A DNA stretch of 11,266 nt from Candidatus Shapirobacteria bacterium (GTDB taxonomy: Bacteria > Patescibacteriota > Microgenomatia > UBA12405), in the NCBI GenBank assembly GCA_026395315.1, contig JAPLYY010000073.1:1-11266 (forward strand). The letters run 5' to 3'. Position numbers and translations under genes: made by a program. The notes under the pieces are model-generated. The model searched no databases. It had not been told where the DNA came from and saw nothing but the letters and a program-made list of their open reading frames with translations. Positions 6,498 through 11,266 of this stretch are shown in pieces (the first letter of the stretch is position 1; the number at the start of each line of letters is the position of its first letter).

Positions 6498-6959
6498 ATG
6501 ACCATAACCACAAAAACCGGTGACGGGGGAGTAAGTTTTTGGAAGGATAAGAGAGTGGGGAAAGATAATATTTTAATTGAGACCATCGGGACATTAGACG
6601 AGGTGCAGGCGATAATTGAAATGGTGGGGATTGATTTGGAAGAGGTAAAGGTTGATTTATGGGGAATAATGGGGGAAATTGCCTATGAGAAAAAATACGA
6701 AAAACTGGGAGAGAGAATTGGTTTGATGGAACATACCATTGATAAATTAGATGAGGAATTACCAAAAATTGACAAATTTATTATTTTTAAAAACGAAAAG
6801 GCGATTAAATTGAATTGGCTACGGACAGTGGTGAGACGGGCGGAGAGGAAAATAGTGGAGCTGAACAAACAGCAACCGGTTAATCCAAAATTGTTGGCGT
6901 ATATAAATAGGTTATCGGATTATTTGTTTATGATTGCCAGGAGAGAAGAAATAAAGTAG
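6498..6959 (+). CDS. Cob(I)alamin adenosyltransferase, PduO type
   Basis: The enzyme transfers the adenosyl group of ATP to reduced cobalamin, producing the adenosylcobalamin that NrdJ needs. The 153-residue protein shows the family signatures in order: ATP-binding TKTGDGG (5-11), GTLDE (31-35), VRRAER (112-117) and YINRLSDYLFMIARR (135-149). It is shorter than the usual ~180-190 residues because the middle helices are compact. The ATG at 6498 starts the protein at MTITTKTGDGG, as in family members; the earlier in-frame ATG at 6468 lies inside a hairpin repeat. Position after nrdJ and DUF1653 on the same strand suggests a shared transcript. In an organism with few biosynthetic genes this would adenosylate salvaged B12; no synthesis genes are in this window. 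Confidence 0.9.
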   Translation: MTITTKTGDGGVSFWKDKRVGKDNILIETIGTLDEVQAIIEMVGIDLEEVKVDLWGIMGEIAYEKKYEKLGERIGLMEHTIDKLDEELPKIDKFIIFKNEKAIKLNWLRTVVRRAERKIVELNKQQPVNPKLLAYINRLSDYLFMIARREEIK

Positions 6960-6972
6960 AATTTCAGTAGAA

Positions 6973-7060
6973 GAAGGGTGTAATTCCCTCGCAGTGCCGC
7001 TACGGTCATAGCCCGGGCCTTAAAACCCACCACAGGCGGGTAAACTTTCGAGCAAAAAGT
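6973..7060 (+). promoter_or_regulatory. Cobalamin-riboswitch-like core, possibly truncated
   Basis: GGTGTAATTCC (6977-6987) followed by CCGCTACGGT (6997-7006) closely follows the conserved cobalamin riboswitch core GGTGnAAnTCC...CCGCnACnGT, and AGCCCGGGCC (7010-7019) falls where the AGtC box follows. GCGG at 7036-7039 could form the loop-loop contact with CCGC at 6997-7000, as L13 does with L5. It lies in or beside a small stem, ACCC (7025-7028) with GGGT (7038-7041). A last hairpin, ACTTT/AAAGT (7044-7060), ends at the ATG of the next gene. The usual GGGAA before the GGTG is absent, and the 5' pairing partner that would close the junction was not found, so this may be a compact variant, a relic or a coincidence. 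Its place beside nrdJ and the adenosyltransferase favours the B12 reading. Confidence 0.45.
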
Positions 7061-8101
7061 ATGAATAATGTAGAAGTAAAACAAGTAGATAGGAGCAGAA
7101 CTTTAGCTACGGAATTGTTGGTGATGGGGCTGGTAAAGTTACCCGAAAAGAGGAGATCGGATTTGAATTTTGACCCGGATTTAGAAGTAGGATATTTAGT
7201 CAGATTGCCGGCGGAAATGAGACGGGGACAATTGAAAAAAGAAGTCCAAACTGCTTTGGGAGAATTGTATTTGAGTCAGGTAGACCATACATATGAAATG
7301 GAACAGGGCAGGTTGATTGATTCAGAAACTAGACAAGACGTGGAAACATTAACTGCTTTGGGTGAGGTTTCTGAAGAGGTAGAAGCCATTCAAAAAATAA
7401 ATCATTTAATGGGAAATGGTTCTGATCTGGTGGTTAATATCAGTCAGGAGAATAAGGATTTAGGATATCCGGATAATATGGTGGATATGTGGATGAGGTG
7501 TGCTGATGGCAAAATAAGAGTTTTACGATGTAAAGTTGAAGGAAGTGAGGAAACTTTTAAAAATTTTTATAAAAATATTGGTGGAGAAAAAGAAAATCCT
7601 GATAAGAGAGAAATGTTATCTGATCCGATAGAAATTAAAAATTTACGATTGGCAGAAGTGTTAAATATGTTGGTGATTGTTAAGTGTGAGACAAGTTTGG
7701 GAGAAAATAACATCGAAACAATTACGGAAAGTTTGTTGCAGACATTTGAGAAAAGATTTAAAGATAAGTTGATCAGAGATCCGAACACTATTTTACGGTT
7801 TTATTTGGCAGTAAAAGATGCGATAAAAAATTTGGGAAAAGGAAAAGTAAACGTAAATGAGGTAATTGGTAGCTTACTTGAAGAGAGATATTTGAGCGGG
7901 GCAATCAGGATTAGACAGGAAAAAGGCGGGGGGTGTGGATTGAGTAGTTTGGGAGGGGAATTTGCTAAACAAGGGTGGGTGTTGGTGATGAAAGACGGAA
8001 AACTGACCAGTCATTTTGGGAAAACAGAAGGTTTGATATATTGCACCCGATGTGGCTGTTGGCATGAGGGAAGCAAATGCCCGTATTGTGACAAGGGCTA
8101 G
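7061..8101 (+). CDS. Unrecognised protein with C-terminal zinc ribbon
   Basis: I do not recognise the family. The 346-residue protein has no signal peptide or membrane span. Residues 1-140 are acidic and mostly helical, and the middle (~195-290) is also predicted helical with many Lys/Glu pairs. Residues ~303-318 are glycine-rich (GGGCGLSSLGGEF). The last 20 residues form a likely zinc ribbon with Cys328-x-x-Cys331, Cys333, His335 and Cys340-x-x-Cys343. The start codon directly follows a 5-bp hairpin and a riboswitch-like segment, and no promoter or Shine-Dalgarno site is seen between the adenosyltransferase and this ATG. If that RNA is a true B12 switch, this gene would be its target. The gene converges with the slipin gene, and one CTAG palindrome supplies both stop codons. 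GC content is visibly low. Confidence 0.8.
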   Translation: MNNVEVKQVDRSRTLATELLVMGLVKLPEKRRSDLNFDPDLEVGYLVRLPAEMRRGQLKKEVQTALGELYLSQVDHTYEMEQGRLIDSETRQDVETLTALGEVSEEVEAIQKINHLMGNGSDLVVNISQENKDLGYPDNMVDMWMRCADGKIRVLRCKVEGSEETFKNFYKNIGGEKENPDKREMLSDPIEIKNLRLAEVLNMLVIVKCETSLGENNIETITESLLQTFEKRFKDKLIRDPNTILRFYLAVKDAIKNLGKGKVNVNEVIGSLLEERYLSGAIRIRQEKGGGCGLSSLGGEFAKQGWVLVMKDGKLTSHFGKTEGLIYCTRCGCWHEGSKCPYCDKG

Positions 8102-8841
8102 ATTTTACCGGCCATTTTTTTGAAGCCTTCGAGAACTTCGACGGGGAGGGCAAAGACCACTGTGTTGTTAGTGCCGTTGGTAGCATTTTCGATGGTTTGG
8201 AGAGTGCGCAGGGAAATGGCACCGGACTGAGCCAGTTGAGTCATGGCTTTGCTAAGGTTATCAGAAGCGGTTAATTCACCCTGGGCCCGGATAATGGTAG
8301 CACGGCGTTCGCGCTCGGCTTCAGCCTGTTTGGCCATGACCCGTTTCATATTGTCAGGAACAGCGATATCCTGTAAACGGATACCGGTGACGTCGACTCC
8401 CCACGGAGCGGTTTCGGCATCAACAATTTTTTGAATTTCGTCACTGATAGTTTGGCGATCGGTTAAAAGTTGATCTAATTCAACCCCACCGATAACATCG
8501 CGAAGGGCAGTTTGGGCATATTGGGAAACGGCATAGGTATAATCACGAACTTTGAGAATGGCATCTTCGGCTTTGAGAACCTGGAAGTAGACGACAGCAT
8601 TGATAGAGACAGCAACGTTATCTTTGGTGATGATTTCCTGTTTAGGAATGTCAATAGTGTTGATGCGGATGTCGACTTTGATGACCCGTTGTAAAATCGG
8701 AACAACAAGTTTCAGCCCTGGCCCAAGTGTATAGGAATAAGTACCCAAGGTTAAAATAATGCCGCGTTCATACTGGTTGACGATGACAATAGATTTGAAT
8801 AAGAGAAAGAGAGCGATGAGGATGATTGGAATGGTAAACAT
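8098..8841 (-). CDS. Slipin / stomatin-like SPFH (Band 7) membrane protein
   Basis: Slipins form ring-like oligomers at the cytoplasmic membrane and are thought to organise lipids or control membrane proteases. The 247-residue protein has an N-terminal membrane anchor (about 2-22) followed directly by the SPFH domain. Recognisable segments are VNQYERGIILTLG, a GPGLKLVVPILQRVIKVDIR block, ITKDNVAVSINAVVYFQV, and LRDVIGGVELDQLL. A helical stretch, KQAEAERERRATIIRAQGE, follows, then a short C-terminal tail. Length and order match the slipin family. The usual NfeD partner is not adjacent. The ATG at 8841 follows an extended -10 box by five bases, so the mRNA is probably leaderless. Its stop shares the CTAG at 8098-8101 with the convergent gene. 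Confidence 0.93.
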   Translation of the reverse strand: MFTIPIILIALFLLFKSIVIVNQYERGIILTLGTYSYTLGPGLKLVVPILQRVIKVDIRINTIDIPKQEIITKDNVAVSINAVVYFQVLKAEDAILKVRDYTYAVSQYAQTALRDVIGGVELDQLLTDRQTISDEIQKIVDAETAPWGVDVTGIRLQDIAVPDNMKRVMAKQAEAERERRATIIRAQGELTASDNLSKAMTQLAQSGAISLRTLQTIENATNGTNNTVVFALPVEVLEGFKKMAGKI

Positions 8842-8846
8842 GATTT

Positions 8847-8855
8847 ATTATATCA
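8847..8855 (-). promoter_or_regulatory. Extended -10 promoter of the slipin gene, leaderless
   Basis: The minus strand reads TGATATAAT, a perfect TGnTATAAT extended -10. It ends five bases before the slipin ATG, so transcription should begin on the start codon. The 5' edge of the repeat hairpin at 8856 directly abuts it, so that repeat occupies the upstream promoter region. Confidence 0.65.
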
Positions 8856-8917
8856 GGGTTTCGGCAAGCGAAACCCCTACATAAAAATATTTGTAGGGGC
8901 GCCGCTGGCCGGCGCCC
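8856..8917. repeat. Three overlapping hairpins between divergent promoters
   Basis: GGGTTTCG/CGAAACCC (8856-8876), CCCCTACA/TGTAGGGG (8874-8899) and GGGCGCCG/CGGCGCCC (8897-8917) are three perfect 8-bp stems, each sharing bases with the next. Read outward, there are two head-to-head units of the form TGTAGGGG plus a GC-rich hairpin, one per strand. Such units are common dispersed repeats in several bacterial groups (from recall). They fill the gap between the slipin and SIMPL promoters. Confidence 0.6.
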
Positions 8918-8926
8918 TTGGTAAAA

Positions 8927-8935
8927 TGCTAAAAT
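8927..8935 (+). promoter_or_regulatory. Extended -10 promoter of the SIMPL gene, leaderless
   Basis: TGCTAAAAT is an extended -10 (TGn plus TAAAAT, five of six). Seven bases separate it from the ATG at 8943, giving a start point at or one base before the codon. A second TAAAAT (8922-8927) just upstream is a weaker alternative. No -35 is visible because the hairpin repeat occupies that position. Confidence 0.55.
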
Positions 8936-8942
8936 TATTGGT

Positions 8943-9254
8943 ATGAAAAAAATAATATTAATAGTAGCACTGTCATTATTAGCAGTTTATGTCTTGCCGT
9001 TAAATAAAATAAACTGGGGAAAAGTGACTTGGCAGCCGGCAGAAACAGTAACGGTGTCGGGAACAGCGACGACTCAGGAAACAAACCAAATTGCCAGTTT
9101 TTCGGCGGGGGTAATGGTCCAGAATATGGATAAAAATAAAGCGATGGTTATAAGAACAATAATAAGGCCGACCGGGCCCTTGGTTAAAATGGAAAGTCCT
9201 GCAGAGAAAAAAGATAACAGGTACAGCTGGCTCCGGTACTTTTCACTGGTATAA
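8943..9254 (+). CDS. SIMPL (DUF541) domain protein, truncated and chimeric 3' end
   Basis: Residues 1-20 form a lysine-started hydrophobic signal peptide or anchor. The segment ETVTVSGTATTQETNQIASF followed by SAGVMVQNMDKNKA is the start of the SIMPL/DUF541 domain, found in exported proteins of stress defence or unknown function. Family members are usually over 200 residues; here the resemblance stops near residue 67. The remaining ~36 residues (MVIRTIIRPTGPLVK onward) are the antisense reading of a glycosyltransferase gene on the other strand. The ORF therefore runs across the junction near 9125-9150 and its tail is not a natural protein end. The genuine gene presumably continued in the left-hand organism. 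Confidence 0.7.
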   Translation: MKKIILIVALSLLAVYVLPLNKINWGKVTWQPAETVTVSGTATTQETNQIASFSAGVMVQNMDKNKAMVIRTIIRPTGPLVKMESPAEKKDNRYSWLRYFSLV

Positions 9255-9778
9255 CCGCAATAAAAAAGAAACTGGGAAAGGGTGATCCAGAAGGTGAGGG
9301 TCATGTCAAGATGCGCCCGGGTGGCAAGCCAGAAAAATTCAAACCCGGTAAACAGGATGAGACCGGAAAAAAAACCGGTCAGCGGGTTATACAGTTTCCG
9401 GCCCAGCAGGTAGGTGAGAAGCAGCACCCCCAGCGCAGCCACTGCTGACGGGAGCCGGGCCGCGGCAGCGCTGACGCTCCCATAGTGCCTGGCGCTGAGT
9501 GCTATAAGCCAGAAAAAAAGCGGCGGCTTGTTCGAGTACGGCTCGGCCCCGAGGCTTGGAACAATATAGTTCCCGGTATTCAGCATTTCGCGGGCAACCT
9601 GCGCGTAGCGCGGCTCATCAGGAGTCCATAGTTCCCAGCCCCCGATGTTCACGAATAGGACAGCGGCGGCAAGGAGCATCACTACAGCTATGCGCAGCCA
9701 TTCAGCACCGGGGATAAAAGAATCTCTGCTGTTTGACGCAACAGCACAGGTACTTGCAGTGGGTGGTATGGAATTCAT
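9074..9778 (-). CDS. ArnT/PMT-like membrane glycosyltransferase, 3' truncated
   Basis: This is the N-terminal part of a GT83-type (ArnT-like) integral membrane glycosyltransferase, which uses polyprenyl-linked sugars on the outer face of the membrane. A first membrane span lies at ~28-47, followed by the catalytic-loop motif TPDEPRYAQVAREM (Asp54-Glu55), then YSNKPPLFFWLIAL, several hydrophobic spans, and LTKGPVGLIIVLITIALF near 195-215. Family members are about 500 residues; homology stops near residue 211 at the junction, and the last ~22 codons are antisense to the SIMPL gene. The ATG at 9778 overlaps the stop of the upstream aminotransferase as TAATG, so the two are translationally coupled. 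GC content is much higher than in the left-hand genes. Confidence 0.8.
   Translation of the reverse strand: MNSIPPTASTCAVASNSRDSFIPGAEWLRIAVVMLLAAAVLFVNIGGWELWTPDEPRYAQVAREMLNTGNYIVPSLGAEPYSNKPPLFFWLIALSARHYGSVSAAAARLPSAVAALGVLLLTYLLGRKLYNPLTGFFSGLILFTGFEFFWLATRAHLDMTLTFWITLSQFLFYCGYTSEKYRSQLYLLSFFSAGLSILTKGPVGLIIVLITIALFLSIFWTITPAEKLAIWFVS
9120..9155. other. Junction where two unrelated gene fragments are fused
   Basis: Left of here the plus strand encodes a SIMPL domain; right of here the minus strand encodes a glycosyltransferase. Both lose family resemblance at the same point, in opposite directions. GC content, start-site style and coding strand change together here. No inverted repeat, tRNA or integrase is seen at the point. 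The exact base cannot be set because the bases at ~9125-9150 read plausibly in both proteins. Confidence 0.65.
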
Positions 9779-11190
9779 TATTTAATTTTGGACAAGCCTT
9801 TTCGCAGGGCTTCTTCAAAGAGATCAACTGACAGGTCTATCTCCGGCCTGGTTATGTAGAGGGATGGGGCCAGGGTGAAGACGTTTTTATAATAACCGCC
9901 TACATCAAGGATGAGTCCTCTTTTTCCGCCGCCCGCACGCAAATTACCGCTCAATCCGATCGTGGTTATGGCATCCGTTAACTCCTTGTTCGGGGTGAAC
10001 CCGTCTTTTTGGCAGATCTCAACTCGAATCGCAAGTCCAATGCCGTCAACATCACCGATCTGCGGGTATTTATGCTGCAGCTGTTTGAGCCGGGAAACAA
10101 AATATTTTCCTTTCGCGGGAACCTGCCTGCTGAAATCAGATTCTTCGATCAGCCGCATGGTTTCCAGCCCGACCGCCGTGCCCAGGGAGTTGGCAGAAAA
10201 GGTGGAGTGGGTCGAGCCCGGAGGAAAGACGCTGGGCGCAATAAGCTTTTCTTTTGCCCACATGCCGGATATGGGGTTCAGGCCGTTGGTGAGAGCTTTG
10301 CCGAAAACCAGTATGTCCGGGACGACGTTAAAATGTTCAATGGCCCAGAGCTTGCCGGTCCTGAAGAAGCCCATCTGAATTTCATCATCAACCAGCAGTA
10401 TATTATATCTGTCCAGGACCTGCTTTAAGCGCGGGAAGTATTCACGGGGCGGGATGATATAGCCGCCTGTTCCCTGGACGGTCTCCATGTAAAAAGCGCC
10501 GCACTCGCAATTGCCGGTCTTATGATTCACCACAGAGTAGTATTCTGTTTCAAACAGCCGCTCAAACTGTTTCAGGCAAAAGAGATCGCAGTTCCTGAGC
10601 TTCTTTTCATAGGGGCAGCGGAAACAATAGGGGTAGGGGATAAAAACAGCACGGTCGGAAAAGTGCCCGAAGCGCTCCCGGTAGCGGTAGCTTGAGGTAA
10701 TGGCGGTGGCGCCGAGCGTGCGGCCGTGATAGCCGCCCATGAAGGCAAACACCAGATTTTTGCCGGTATGATTGCGGACAATTTTGAGAGAATCCTCTAC
10801 GGCCGCGGAACCGCCTACATTGAAATGGATTCTGCCTTTTGCTTTGAAGGATTTTTCTATCCCCTGCGCAAGCTTTGCAGCCAGCACTATTTTATCTTCA
10901 TGCAGATACTGACAGGCAAGCTGAGGTAAGGTATCAATCTGCGTTTTCAGCGCGTCGTTGAGGCGTCTGTTTTTGTAGCCGAAATTAACGGCTGAATACC
11001 ACATCTGCAGGTCAAGATACTCTGTTCCGGCGCGGTCATACAAATAGATGCCGTCAGCAGCACTGAAGAGGTTAAGCTTCTCGGCATAGTGGACCGTATC
11101 CCCCCAGGAACAATACTTCGCCTCCAGCGCCAGGAGATTATTTTCTTGAGACTTTAGCGGCTTCGCAGGAGCCTTCTTTTTCTGATCCAT
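9778..11190 (-). CDS. Class III PLP-dependent aminotransferase
   Basis: The protein belongs to the ornithine/GABA-type fold-I aminotransferases, which move an amino group between an omega-amine or amino acid and a keto acid through PLP. Visible family blocks, numbered from the 11190 start, are FNVGGSAAVEDSLKI, FMGGYHGRTLGA, VQGTGGYIIPP, LLVDDEIQMGFFRTGK, and FGKALTNG with Schiff-base Lys298. A cysteine-rich insert (Cys189, 192, 201, 205, then Cys228 and 230) may bind metal; the exact subfamily and substrate are unknown. I choose the ATG at 11190 (470 residues) because AAGGA lies eight bases upstream; ATG at 11220 adds ten residues without a good site. It is followed by the glycosyltransferase with a TAATG overlap, which hints at a surface-glycan or lipid pathway. 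Confidence 0.88.
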   Translation of the reverse strand: MDQKKKAPAKPLKSQENNLLALEAKYCSWGDTVHYAEKLNLFSAADGIYLYDRAGTEYLDLQMWYSAVNFGYKNRRLNDALKTQIDTLPQLACQYLHEDKIVLAAKLAQGIEKSFKAKGRIHFNVGGSAAVEDSLKIVRNHTGKNLVFAFMGGYHGRTLGATAITSSYRYRERFGHFSDRAVFIPYPYCFRCPYEKKLRNCDLFCLKQFERLFETEYYSVVNHKTGNCECGAFYMETVQGTGGYIIPPREYFPRLKQVLDRYNILLVDDEIQMGFFRTGKLWAIEHFNVVPDILVFGKALTNGLNPISGMWAKEKLIAPSVFPPGSTHSTFSANSLGTAVGLETMRLIEESDFSRQVPAKGKYFVSRLKQLQHKYPQIGDVDGIGLAIRVEICQKDGFTPNKELTDAITTIGLSGNLRAGGGKRGLILDVGGYYKNVFTLAPSLYITRPEIDLSVDLFEEALRKGLSKIK

Positions 11191-11266
11191 TGATATGTTC
11201 CTTGCAGTAGTTATAGACATCGCCTAAATCATTAAATGCCACGCAGTATCTTTTTGCCTTTCTAAA
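11138..11266 (-). CDS. Possible C-terminal end of an upstream gene, partial
   Basis: From the right edge the minus strand is open for 42 codons, ending TAA at 11138-11140, and reads FRKAKRYCVAFNDLGDVYNY then CKEHINGSEK and a basic tail. The amino acid mix looks protein-like. It would overlap the aminotransferase start by 53 bases, which is long. A competing frame ends TAG at 11224-11226 (LERQKDTAWHLMI), which would suit the aminotransferase ATG at 11220. The two cannot be separated with this little sequence. Confidence 0.3.
   Translation of the reverse strand, partial: FRKAKRYCVAFNDLGDVYNYCKEHINGSEKEGSCEAAKVSRK

Noticed and set aside
6973..7060. tRNA-like fold in the riboswitch-like segment
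   Set aside because: No TTCGANNC arm, acceptor stem or CCA-adjacent pairing could be built.
9074..9254. Genuine antisense overlap of the SIMPL and glycosyltransferase genes
   Set aside because: Each protein loses family resemblance where the other begins, so the overlap is a by-product of the junction rather than two real overlapping genes.
9911..10428. Long plus-strand open frames within the aminotransferase region
   Set aside because: They are opposite a gene with clear catalytic motifs, in GC-rich DNA where spurious frames are common.

Overview
The window is two stretches of DNA of different character, meeting near 9125-9150. The left ~9.1 kb looks like a Candidate Phyla Radiation (Patescibacteria) genome, probably Microgenomates-like. 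Genes are AT-leaning with purine-rich coding strands. Several ATGs sit directly after an extended -10 box without a Shine-Dalgarno site. The SecE and NusG proteins are compact, and small hairpin repeats are scattered between and inside genes. This placement is inferred from gene style and was not tested by a search. The right ~2.1 kb is visibly richer in GC, has a good Shine-Dalgarno site and a TAATG-coupled gene pair, and looks like another bacterium.

Layout: 1-193 is an inverted-repeat, MITE-like element. secE and nusG run leftward at 193-1030. A divergent gene at 1094-2992 encodes a 632-residue protein with a caspase-like (clan CD) His/Cys dyad. Next comes a rightward block for B12-dependent deoxynucleotide synthesis: nrdR (repressor), nrdJ (adenosylcobalamin-dependent class II ribonucleotide reductase), a small DUF1653 protein, and a PduO-type cob(I)alamin adenosyltransferase that makes the NrdJ cofactor. 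After the adenosyltransferase is a short RNA-like segment resembling the core of a cobalamin riboswitch, then an unrecognised zinc-ribbon protein (7061-8101). A convergent slipin/SPFH membrane protein (8098-8841) shares a CTAG stop palindrome with it. A signal-peptide SIMPL-domain gene starts at 8943 and is cut short at the junction.

Across the junction, on the minus strand, are a class III PLP aminotransferase (start near 11190) and an ArnT/PMT-like membrane glycosyltransferase truncated at the same junction. A possible fragment of a further upstream gene reaches the right edge.

The most coherent biology is the nrdR-nrdJ-DUF1653-adenosyltransferase block: cobalamin is adenosylated and used by NrdJ, under likely NrdR control, with a possible B12-sensing RNA at its end. 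The most unusual points are in-frame invasion of nrdJ by two different dispersed repeats, the caspase-like gene beside secE-nusG, and the junction that truncates two opposed genes at one point, which is most simply a chimeric assembly.
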